Below are positions 34,735 through 44,499 of a stretch of DNA of 64,000 nucleotides, piece after piece (position 1 is the stretch's first letter; the number at the start of each line of letters is the position of its first letter). Below the pieces are notes generated by a model. The model saw only the letters and a list, made by a program, of their open reading frames with translations, was not told the origin of the DNA and did not search any database. The position numbers and the translations under genes were made by a program. Location: positions 679,354 to 743,353 of the forward strand of contig NW_023998465.1 in NCBI RefSeq assembly GCF_014805625.2. Direction: 5' to 3'. Source of the DNA: Glossina fuscipes. Lineage: Eukaryota; Arthropoda; Insecta; Diptera; Glossinidae.

Positions 34735-35600
34735 TTTTTGACTCTTTATAAAACCAAGCGCACACTTAGCTTCGCTTAACGAGAACGCAATGTGAAAGTT
34801 AAAACGTAATCTATGGTCAAATAGAACGCCTAAATCTGTGAACGAATCGACATCTTCCAACTTGTGCGAATCAATGAAATACTGAGTAATGAATGACTTT
34901 CTTCGTGAGAAAGAAAGCTTCTTACATTTATTTCGATTTAATTTCAGAAGATTCAAAGAGAACCATGCAACCAAATTATTCAAGTCACTTTGAAGCTGAT
35001 GGGATTGCGATTCTAGAGAAAAGGAAGAAAACAGTTTCACATCATCAGCTTACATTAAGATCTGACTGGAATTAATCACCGATGGGAGATCATTAATGTA
35101 TAAACTGAATAAAATGGGACCTAAGTGGCTGCCTTGCGGTACGCCGGACGTCACGGGGAATTCGTCCGAGGTGATGAAGTTAAACAGAACCCTAAAGGAT
35201 CTGTTGTGCAGATAAAAGCTTGTCCATTTCACTAAATAGAAAGGGAAGCCAGAGGTTTGGAATTTAAAGATAAGTAAGTTATGGTTAGCCAAATCAAACG
35301 CTTTACTTAAATTAGTGTATATTATATCTTTGCGAGAGCCCCTATAAAAGGCCTTGAAAACATGACAAGTAAAATCTAACAAGTTGGTGACCGTAGATCT
35401 TCCTTTCCAAAAACCATGCTGGTGTGGAGAAATAACAGAATTAATGGCAAAGGCCAAATGCTGAGTCGCATTTCGCTCGAAAAGCTTAGGCAAGACACTC
35501 AACTTGGTTATGCCCCTGTAGTTTTCTACGAGTTGTCTGCTTCCACTTTTGTGAATAGAAATAAGGAAAGTATTCTTTCAACACAAAGGGAGAACACCTA
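34735..35600 (-). pseudogene. LINE reverse transcriptase relic
   Basis: Blocks in order: VENYRGITKLSVLPKLFE, QHGFWKGRSTVTNLLDF, IYTNLSKAFDLANHNLLIFK, SFYLHNRSFRVLFNFITSDE, FPVTSGVPQGSHLGPILF, SLYINDLPSVI and, after a frame break at about 35045, LFSSFSLESQ with NLLKLNRNKCKKLSFSR. The stretch around the YADD active site falls at the break, so its state is uncertain. The expected length for this domain is roughly 260-300 codons, and nearly all of it is covered. Confidence 0.8.
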
Positions 35601-36142
35601 TATTCAAGGACTGGTTAAAAATCTTTGAGATAACGCAACATAACTCGACAGCGCAAGATTTATGTACACGTTATGGAATTCCATCAGGTCCAGGGGCACA
35701 ATTATATTTTAGAGAGCTCAAGCCTTTAAAAACATCATCTTCATACATAAACTCATTGGGAATTGAAACCAAGTTAGTTAACGGATATGGGTAGTTTGCG
35801 GATATATCGGAATTAGCTTTCGAAAAGTTTCTTCGGAAGTACTCAGCAAACAGATTTGAGATTTCAAAATCATCCGAGGAATCAGAGCCATTAAAACAAA
35901 CATGCGAAGGATGTGTGGAAATTTTTCTTTTTGAGTTAACAAATTTAAAAAAATATTTAGGATTAGCTATACTTCAAATATTATTTGTCTTTCTCTGAAT
36001 ACTTGTGTTTTCCCATTATGTTGGAAAAATAGTTATCTGGTTGAGAGAATCAAGTGTTCACGACATTCTCCAATGCCTCACCAACAAATAAAGTAAATGT
36101 ATTGATTTTAGAAAAAATGGTGTTAATATATGGTGTTATGAT

Positions 36143-37190
36143 TTAAAACATATGTTCGGCCTGATTGAATGACATTAAGGTTTCTTCTGCTCGTATGGCT
36201 GCAGTTTCCGTGGAATGTGCTGTTGGTGTTTCTAGTGAATTGATTATGTTGGAAATTGTTATATGTAGTGAAGGTGTTGCTTCTGGGGAAGTTGGTAGAA
36301 TAGTTTCTATGTAGTAAGTTTCAGTTATTGTTGTTCTGATAACGGTGTTGATATCTGGGTTGGTGTTGATAATGTCGTTTGAGATTTGAGTTATAGTTAC
36401 GCTAATATATGTGTAGAACTTGGTTGTTGTTTTGAAATTTTGTGTCTTTTTCGAGTTCCATTGTGGGATTGACTGCTTGTGTTGGAGTTTATGGTCGTGG
36501 CGCATATATAACTGATTTATATCGATCATTAATTCCATTTTTGAATGTTGCGAATGCGTAATTTTCATTTACTTTTGTGACAACTGTATGTTCCGCTGCA
36601 GTTGAATTGCAACGTAATTGCTCTATTTGCAAGTTGTCTAGATTGCCTATCAGAGTAACAGTCTTGTTCTTGTAATTTTGTATGTCACCTTTTCGGTGTA
36701 TATTTGCGAGTGTGTTCTAAATGGAAGATATAGTATGAGAAGTTTTGAAATTTGATCTCAATTTATCATATAGATCCTGCAAAGTGGTTGGTATTTGAAG
36801 TGAGGCTATAGCCGTTTTCAAAATATGTGAGGGTTTGATGCGGTAGGTGAACTCAAGAAGTTCTGTTTTTTCATCTTCATTTAGGCTTTTTGCTAAAAGT
36901 TCTAAAACTTTGCAAAATGATTCCATCTCATTCAAGTTACCGTTAAAACAAGGTATTGTTCTCATTGCAATTGTGGAAAGTCATGACTGAGGACAAACAG
37001 TTTAATTGTTGTGTATTTTAAAATTTTTCTATTACCTCTGGGATCTGGTCGTCTTTGACGCTAGGAATTGTGTTAAAAAAACTTGCGTTTAGGAGATCAA
37101 TTTCTTTGAGTTCAACCGTGTTTTTGGTATAAGGTCTACATGTTGTTTTCTTTAGCTTTTGTTCTCTTTTTGGTAAAACCTGGTCCATAC
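36143..37190 (-). pseudogene. gypsy-type LTR retrotransposon gag relic
   Basis: The minus frame 36965-36717 reads IPCFNGNLNEMESFCKVLEL and LQDLYDKLRSNFKTS. This resembles the start of gypsy-group Gag capsid (I..F.G....L..F....E and ..W..L...L...F). Upstream a separate frame (37189-37030) starts MDQVLPKREQKLKK and ends at a stop. Downstream frames to 36143 are Thr/Ile-rich and unassigned. No LTR pair or pol is adjacent. The LINE at 34.1-36 kb abuts it. Confidence 0.45.
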
Positions 37191-37665
37191 GAAATTAATT
37201 ACAAATAATGTGTTGATTTAAAATCTTGTTCTAGTAGAGTTTATTTGATAATATTTAATAGTATTCCAAGAACTAAGTATAATTTTTTCAATATTATTTG
37301 ACTATGTTTTTTCAAATTTTTTGTTGTTGTTGGTTTTTTGTTGGTTGATTTTTTCTTCTTTTAATTTTTCTTTTAATTCCTTTTTATTATAGCCGGTTGC
37401 GATATTTATCATCCTATGGATGTCTCGAACTTTCCCAAATGCGGTAAACGCCGATCTCCTCTATGACGCTTTAGTTTAAATGGGGTTGGTCGGGATTTTT
37501 GGGTCTTTTATTGTATTCCTAGATGGTTAGGAGCCTGGTATTTGGAAGTGCAATAGGTGTGTAATGAGGTGTTGGCGTTGTTGGTGGTGTTATTGGTTGC
37601 TGTATGTATGAGGGATTGCGAGGCCGCAATGCATTTATTAAAGATTTTATGAAATTTTTCCATTA
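37191..37665. other. no recognisable gene
   Basis: AT-rich, with a GTTG-rich patch near 37325. It might be leader or LTR sequence of the gypsy relic, but no terminal repeats are visible. Confidence 0.4.
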
Positions 37666-37669
37666 GACC

Positions 37670-37845
37670 GGTGGATCAGAAGTTAGCAGATTATAAGGAT
37701 GCAGGACCAGAAAATTGGCAGATTGTAACGGTCGCAAGGTCAGAAAACTGACATATTGTAAACATACGGATAAACAGATTGTAAACGTGCAGGATCAGAA
37801 GATTGCTTGGTCGTTACAGTCGCAGAAGGATGTGATAATTGATGA
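37670..37845 (+). repeat. degenerate minisatellite, unit about 30 bp
   Basis: About five units are built on 'GGATCAGAAGATTAGCAGAT' + 'TGTAAACGTGCA', for example GGATCAGAAGTTAGCAGATT, GGACCAGAAAATTGGCAGAT and GGATCAGAAGATTGCTTGGT. Unit lengths vary between about 24 and 33 bp. Confidence 0.65.
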
Positions 37846-39005
37846 TGAAAAAATAATTATTATTCGCGGTTTACATGGGTTTTAAGATATTAAGATATTA
37901 TCATTGGTTGATTGTTGATTGATCATTGATAGTTTTCTTTTATTACACGAAGCGTGTTTTATTGCTAAGAATTAAAATTAGGTCATAAAAAGAAATAAAA
38001 TTGCGTAAAAGCTAGTCGAAATTATTTTAATGTTCATTGGTAACTTAAATTATATCATAATAAATATGCTTACTAAAATTACATGGGTACATTAAATACA
38101 TTACAATGGTGTCAATCAGCATGCCTGAAATTTTCAACGCCTGTATATTTGTCTTTTTAAATGAACTTTTTCAAAACAAAAAGGTTTCCTGATATTATTA
38201 CGAGTTTATTTAGAACAAAACTAACTTTGATTTTTTAACAAATTTTGTATGAACGTACACTTCGCTTTAGTCTTTTTCTGAGCTCTCTCCTTCCTCGCTG
38301 TTCAACTTGCTTTGTTGGTTTGTTTCTGCAGCCATACCAATATTTAAGTCATTCCAATTTTGTTTTTTATGACCGCCATTCATAATTTTTGAAAATAACA
38401 ATTTCTTAGAAGATTGCATTTGCAAGAAATTTAAGAACACCTACGTGTCAGCGTCGAACTTATTTAGGGATGAGTTATATGTGAAAACTGCGCAGCACGA
38501 ACACTTCTGTGCCATTCCGCTCGCGGCAGAATATACGCTGTAGTAAAAATACCTGCGTGCGCCTGTGCGCAGAGAGAGATAAAAGCCAAACAGCGTGACG
38601 TCAGCAAATAGGAATTCTTACTTGATGGAAAAGGTGGAAATCGTCCGACACAAAACATGCCAGCGCACCGAATTTCGTCGAAATATGTCAAAAATAAGGA
38701 ATTTTTGAACACAATAAGTTATGGATAGATATCAGTCAGAAAGAGATACAGACAGGCAGTACGATTCGTTAAAACAATGGTTGGAACAACTGTTATTGAC
38801 GACTAAATATTTACTGATGCAATTATTGCACCTGTGACTTTGCACTGAGAGAATACAAGAAATAGGTACTATTTCCTACATCTGCATAGCATCGACAATT
38901 ACTTCAATTTACAACTGGTAAGCTTTTAAAATTTTTTTCAATAATGAACACGTTATTTTAAATATTTTTTATTTTCTGTTTTACAACGAAACAAATATTA
39001 ATAAT
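37846..39005. other. no recognisable gene
   Basis: AT-rich sequence with a few short frames and no recognised motif. Confidence 0.5.
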
Positions 39006-39009
39006 AAAC

Positions 39010-39215
39010 CCCTTAAATCAATAAACGAATCAATGTTTGCTCATTTATGCGAATTAAGGAAATATTCTCTCTCCCCCCTGAGGACATTTCTCGTTTTTTT
39101 TTAGCTTTAATGCCATACAGTTATATGTAACCAAACTGTTCAGTTCTGATTGAAGAAGATGGAACTGCTATTTCGAGTCAAAGGAGGAAAACAGTTTAAC
39201 GCTGGACTTAATCAA
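39010..39215 (-). mobile_element. LINE fragment (reverse transcriptase 3' part)
   Basis: Parallels 34840-35045 of the minus LINE copy: 'CGAATCAATG', 'TTTATGCGAATTAAGGAAAT', 'ATGTAACCAAACTGTTCA' and 'AAAGGAGGAAAACAGTTTAA'. It is coding-derived on the minus strand but riddled with indels. Confidence 0.65.
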
Positions 39216-39539
39216 AGAAGAAAGAAGGATGCCGAAAGGTTGCGTTAAGGGATAGCTAACTCATCAGAGTTGACAGGCGTGAAAGGACGTGTAAAGTATC
39301 CATTATAAAGATGAGAGTTTTTTCAATTCAATAAGTATGAGAGGCAACTGATGATTTGCAAAGCAATAGTTTATAGTAGTTAAATAAAATAGTACCTACC
39401 TAGTCTTTTTTTTTTTTTTTAAAGGTGTCTGTGTGCAGGGTTTCCAATGGACTAGGACATTACACCAGCCTAAACCGTAAGAAAACCTCGTTTGCCCGTG
39501 TGACTTTGTAGGGGTTTTTATACGCATGTATTTTTTATG

Positions 39540-40620
39540 TGTAAGCGTTTGTGGAAGCTCTGTTGGACAGCAAATTGCAGCAATGAATTATTGGACCTTA
39601 TCTTTATCAATGTACGCCATATAAGCCTTAGCAACAGCCCACACTTCGTTTTGCCTAAAAATCCAACCCTAACATTATCCATCCATTGTACTTCACCGCT
39701 TTCGTTTCGTAAAGCACGACCAATGAAGACCAGATCGTGATATCCTTAACCCACTCAGGGTTTCTAGCAAAAATTTAAATGACTTTTATATAATCTCATC
39801 ACCAGGCAGAGTACATATTATTAATTATTTTTTGGTATGTAATCTCGAGCATTCTCTAGAGACGTAATCTGTACAAATTCATTGTATTTATATGTATGTA
39901 TTTATGGATGTATGTATATATATGTATTTATAGATCTACGATATTTCGTTAGCAATTTTAATAGAAAAAGAAATTCCTAAAAAATTTTAATATTCGTAGA
40001 TCGCAAACAAAAAGTACCTTAAGACATTTCGCTGATGCTGCTTTAAATAACGCTGTTGATCTGAACAAATGCAAAAGATCGAATGATAACTGACTATTCA
40101 TAAACTTGCAATATGGCGTTTTCCAAACATCTAGGCATAACTGTACACCCTAAAGTTGGATTCAACCTGCTTTGCGATAGCAAGCCTAAATGCATGTTAT
40201 AGTTTGCAGAAAATTACATAGAAAAGCTTAAATATCCTGACATCACGAAATGCCGGTATATAAATATAGTCATATCAATGTTTGAGCAATGTGTTGTTAT
40301 TTGAACATCAAGCTGTAAAAATTGTCTTGATCTGATAGAATTTGTTCAACGCAAACCTTGCCTCTTTATGAACAAAAGCTTCAACTTATTGATTTGCCTC
40401 GTATTGAGAGTACTCACGTTAAGTATTATATGTTTAGCCACATGGATAAGCGGTGCGGTCTTTCCTCCCGTACTTCTGAAGAACGTTGAATTATACTAGC
40501 ACAAGGCACTATGTACGAATTAAATCGTCTCTTTATGTAAGTAGTTATGAATTGAATAATCCTTTTCGTGCTTCAGGTAGTTTCTGTAACGAAACATATT
40601 CTCGTATGGACTAATCAGTA
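39540..40620 (+). mobile_element. LINE relic with internal deletion
   Basis: The 5' part (39575-39660) reads CSNELLDLIFINV, the endonuclease 'LDLIF.N' block. After a gap, 40130-40430 reads KHLGITVHPKVGFN, FVQRKPC and then LPLYEQKLQLIDLPRIEST. These are the post-reverse-transcriptase blocks 'LG(V/I)...', 'VQR.F' and 'LP.YE.R..LL.L..L..RR'. The reverse-transcriptase core is absent. Frames shift several times. Confidence 0.65.
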
Positions 40621-41130
40621 AATTCTATTGATCGTATGATAAGAACATCGTCATAGAACTAGTTTTAAGACTGCGCCTGCGCATTTCATGGACACGGTGG
40701 GCTTCGGGAACCTGTGCATGAAAGTATGCATTTGTGCCTATGCGGTAGCATAAGCACCGTAATTTGTTAATGATGGTCTTTAAAATATTGTAAATTTCGT
40801 AGTTTTTAAATTCGCTATGGCTGCTTGTTACTGGCTTTGCTGCTAGTACGGTTGTTCGGATATCGAGCATTTATTTCTCTAATGGTCTTAATTAAACTCA
40901 CATACCTTAGGTGGTAATTCTATTCATAATTAAATGCATACGTGTTCATTATTATTTATACCGACTACTAGAGAATGAGAAATACTTATTTTGCCACAAT
41001 GTTTGTAATAACAATTATAATTGTGAAAGATAGAAGGTCGACATTTTTTTAAGAAGTTGTACGGGGGACCGTACTATTCATGTACAAAGATGAAGAAGTA
41101 CGGCCATGCCCATTCAAAATTATAAATGAT
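40621..41130. other. no recognisable gene
   Basis: AT-rich spacer with no motif recognised. Confidence 0.5.
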
Positions 41131-41139
41131 CGAATTTTT

Positions 41140-41275
41140 TTTTTATTGTTTTGACATTTTCTATTTATTACTCATAAGATAAAGAAGACGGAAAATTCAA
41201 AATTATTTTGTACATCCTTCATATAAATGTACATTGCCTGTCTAAAAATAAAATAAATCGGCCACGCACTCTCAA
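41140..41275 (+). repeat. dispersed repeat B, partial copy 2
   Basis: Carries AAAATTATTTTGTACATCCT, then a short spacer and CTGTCTAAAAATAAAATAAA. It matches 43731-43790 and 2560-2640. No other part of the repeat is recognised here. Confidence 0.5.
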
Positions 41276-41734
41276 AACTACAAGTGACGAAATTGTTTTT
41301 TCATTTTATTCCAAATAGAAGCCGTTAGTAGCCGTGACTATGCTCTCGGAACCTTATCTTTCTACCTTGGTATGCAACAGCAGTTTGCAGTCAACGAAGC
41401 GTATAGAATAAGGCTTGCAAAACTTAATGAGTGTAGTTTAGCACTACTGTAAGCATTGAAGTTGTTATCTGACTGCAACATTTGTCAATGAATAAACGTT
41501 CTTTCACCTAATCAAAACTCATTTAATATTGTTAAGCTGATTTGTGTTCAGTTGAGTTGTAGTTCATGTCAAGACTGCGGAATTTTTTCCAAATGCAAAA
41601 ACCGTTATCAAAAATTTTGCATTTTTCTATTTGCCTAGCAAAAGTATATATTTAGATCATATGATGATCACCAAGATCCGAAATTAAAAGGAACATAAAC
41701 TGCGTTATTATATGCACCTAATTTATGTGCCTAG

Positions 41735-42235
41735 AAATTCGAGTTTTGAGGACAGTGGAAGGGCTGACTGTCTAGCCAACAGGAAAGGGGCCATGGTAGG
41801 TCCTGTGCTGTTCTGTGGCGTACCAAGAAGCCGCAAGCTGCTATCGCAATGAACAGAATAAAGCGGACTGCTCATGGAAGCAATGTGCAGGATAACGGCA
41901 AGCAAAAATATTCGTAAAATCTTCCGGTAAGGCGAACAAACTATTGGAACTAAGAAAAAGCTTTCAGGAAACGGCTCCTACACGGGTTGTAATTCGTTCA
42001 GGTACCATCTGAAAAACAAAGGTATGTTTGACACCGATTCATGAAGATTCTGCCGCAAGGCAACTGAACCGACCTATTATATTCTATGCGAATGTGGGCC
42101 CATCTGCAGGATCAGACACCATGTCTTTGGCGAACATTTTACTACGCCAGACACCGTACGGTGCTCCGATCCAAAGAAGGTGACAGGATTCATAAAAATC
42201 CTCAAAATGGACGGCTAATGACATGGGCGACTACA
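41735..42235 (+). mobile_element. non-LTR retrotransposon ORF2 C-terminus relic (RNase H end plus CCHC)
   Basis: Pieces in several + frames: SGRADCLANRKGA, like the last RNase H block (GNE.AD.LARKGA); VGPVLFCGVPRS, like 'GPEPFCGI'; FRYHLKNKGMFD; RFCRKATEP then TYYILCECGPICRIR, a 'C.FC....ET..H.LC.C' knuckle with the H position as Y; and FIKILKMDG. This block order is found at the C-terminus of RNase H-bearing non-LTR elements. It is broken by stops. A (TA)n run follows. Confidence 0.65.
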
Positions 42236-42283
42236 ATAGATCTTCTAGGTCGCAGTACGTCTTGCTCACATAATTAATAATAC

Positions 42284-42346
42284 ATAATATATATATATAT
42301 ATATATATATATAATAACATATAATATATATATAATAATATATATA
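42284..42346. repeat. (TA)n microsatellite
   Basis: About 60 bp of nearly pure TA with a few AAT interruptions. It follows shortly after the retroelement C-terminus and may have arisen from that element's tail. Confidence 0.85.
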
Positions 42347-42349
42347 AAA

Positions 42350-42945
42350 AGTTATCTTCACATTAAAATATTACTTATTAGTCCATACGTTCGAAATACG
42401 AGGCCGCAAACAAAAGAAAATCGATGATATGAAAGCCATCTCATAGGCGAACACCACCTCATACGTTCCTTTCCAGACACAAACACTGCCTAATCTTTGC
42501 GATTGTAGCCCGTTTGACTTTTTTAAACTTGACACAGGAACGATGATCGAAATCGATTTTCGTTGTCCATTAGGGCAGAATTCGTCACGCACAGTGTGCT
42601 TTGCCAATAAAAAGATCGGAGGTCTTAAAATCATCTTTTCATTTTAACGCTTTTTCAAATAACATTGCTTATTGTTGTAGGCTTTAAAATTATTAATTTT
42701 AATATTGTGTTGTCACTTAGTTTTAAGTTTGTGAACAAATCGAATTTTTGCCGCATATCTTTTTTACTTATTCAATTGCCTTTTAAGTAACATCTGTGTA
42801 TATATAATTTGATTAAATTTTTAAGTTTTAAGTTAACACGAATCTAATAGAATATATATTTGACTAGTTTTAGATTTTTAACTAAATTGTTTTCATGTAA
42901 ACTATTTTTATATAGTTTTCATACCCACTATTGAAAAATGTAGTT
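42350..42945. other. no recognisable gene
   Basis: AT-rich. It may include decayed LINE sequence upstream of the 3' end at 42950, but no clear match was seen. Confidence 0.4.
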
Positions 42946-42949
42946 TTTT

Positions 42950-43232
42950 TTCACATGCTGTTCTATACTTGCCATAGCGTAGGGGTTCACTACGTGTGGT
43001 TCTGTACTGTTTACGGATGTGCCTGTGTGCTAGTTGTGTACTTGCTTGTTTTGTTTTATTCTTACTTATTTATTTATGCATGAATTATTATTATTTAACT
43101 ATTTTTTTTCTTTACTTCTTCTTACGTATTATATACTAGTTTTTCAAATTAATTAGTATAAGATTTAAGAGTCAATTGAACTTGTTAATTTGTTTTAGTT
43201 GAGTTTCATGTGTAACTAAATAAACAAATAAA
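42950..43232 (+). mobile_element. LINE 3' UTR copy (no coding part)
   Basis: GTGCCTGTGTGCTAGTTGTG and, later, TATACTAGTTTTTCAAATTA, ATTAGTATAAGATTTAAGAG and a terminal AAATAAACAAATAAAGG correspond in order to the minus LINE 3' end (34600 to 34110). This copy lacks the tRNA-derived insert found at 34255-34438. Confidence 0.7.
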
Positions 43233-43620
43233 GGGTAACGCCAAAAAGGAAGCTTCAGAGACACTGTGAAGTGTATATATTTTTGATCAGTGTGAAATTC
43301 TGAAATGATTAAGTCATGTGTGTGTGCGATTGTGTGTCTGCTGTGTAGTGTTTGTTATTGAGATTCTCCTGCTCGCATAAATGAAGATAAATGAAGATAT
43401 CAATTTCGAATTCGGTAGAACATTGGAAGTTTTTGCACGCGGATTGGTATTGAAAATATGCAAAATTGATCAGAGCAGAAGCGCACAGTGGAGCATAAAC
43501 TGAACCGTTTTTCTTAACAAAAATGTTGTTTTTGTCGGTTTTTGCTGGTTACTCCGCACTTATAAAAGTTACAAGGTTGACATTTCCCACATTTACTTTA
43601 CTAAATATTCCACCCTCTAC
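43233..43620 (+). repeat. mini-me-like dispersed repeat, copy 3
   Basis: Starts directly after the LINE 3' end: CCAAAAAGGAAGCTTCAGAG, GTGTATATATTTTTGATCAG, a TGTGTGTGTGCGATTGTGTG stretch in place of the GTCY run, GAAGATATCAATTTCGAATT and TTTTTCTTAACAAAAATGTT. It parallels 18700-19030 (inverted) and 2110-2480. Confidence 0.7.
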
Positions 43621-43679
43621 GTGCGAAATTAAAAAAAACACACACAAAATTAGAAGGGAATAAGTTTTATTTTTTCGCT

Positions 43680-43920
43680 TTTTGAGGGTTTATGCTTATT
43701 TATCAAGGACAAACAAGACAGGATGTTTAAAATTATTTTGTACATTCCTCAGTAAAGAAGAGCTATCTGCCTAAAAGTAGGTAAATTCTGAAATGAATAC
43801 GGTAAACATCAAGAGTTAGTGCATTAATTTTTTTTTAATAATACCAGCAATACGATTATCAGGTAAAAGCGCTTGCAGAGTAGAACGCGGAAATCTAAAT
43901 GTGTTGATTCATAAGTAATT
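43680..43920 (+). repeat. dispersed repeat B, copy 3
   Basis: AAAATTATTTTGTACATTCC, CTATCTGCCTAAAAGTAG and CAGAGTAGAACGCGG match 2540-2740 in order. It lies the same distance behind a mini-me-like copy as at 2.5 kb. Confidence 0.5.
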
Positions 43921-44179
43921 ATGATGGACGTTACGATGATGGTAGATTAATTTTTTTAACAATATTTATAGTTAAGTAACAGGGGAAATATAAACACTTT
44001 ATCCTGTTCACTTTTTTAGAAATTAATGGTGGTGGAAATACGAGATTCGACCCCATCCGAATATAAGTTTCTTAGTTGTTAAAACATTCTTTAAAAATCT
44101 TACTTTTTTATTATCTTACTATAACTTTGTTCACTCTTTAATTTACCACCTAGTCGGACAAACAAGAAGACTCACAAAA

Positions 44180-44480
44180 AGACAAATGTGTTTATATACG
44201 TAACAAAATACTAGCCGTATAATCGGGACATTTCGGCTCATGTTCAAGTCCAGCATCCAACTAACTACAGACCGCTGAACTTACTCTCTTGTTTTACTGT
44301 ATCGTTAAATGTCTACATCTGTCAACGGCTTAGTGAGCGCGGTTATAAGAGGAAGAGATATGCTTACAGCAAAACCATTATTGCAATGTACGGACGGACT
44401 TGAGCTTGACCTTGAAACTAAACAGAAGCCTTTAACCTTAAACTCGCTCGTGTAAGTTATTCTCTAGGCTTGGGCGCGTT
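44180..44480 (+). mobile_element. possible LINE reverse-transcriptase scrap
   Basis: The + strand at 44250-44340 gives VQVQHPTNYRPLNLLSCFTV followed by VYICQRLSER. It resembles the 'NYRPISLL....K..E.....RL' block at the start of LINE reverse transcriptase. Nothing further downstream is convincing. Confidence 0.4.
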
Positions 44481-44499
44481 TTAACCACTCTATCCGAAC

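Larger units (their letters stand above)
34110..36010 (-). mobile_element. degenerate LINE copy on the minus strand, with SINE insertion
   Basis: The minus strand gives a linker end (FFKFVNSKRK), NLFAEYFRR, CAPGPDGIP (stop after), the reverse transcriptase (35502-34740) and a 3' UTR ending near 34110 in AAATAAATAAAGG. The same 3' end occurs at 43232 on the + strand. A tRNA-derived SINE splits the 3' UTR at 34255-34438. One stop and one frame break sit in the reverse transcriptase. This is the best-preserved reverse transcriptase in the window, but it is not functional. Confidence 0.8.

Noticed and set aside
36143..36568. 141-codon Thr/Ile-rich minus frame as a host gene
   Set aside because: Low complexity, no motif, and it lies just downstream of a gypsy gag-like frame. 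More likely retroelement-derived or chance.
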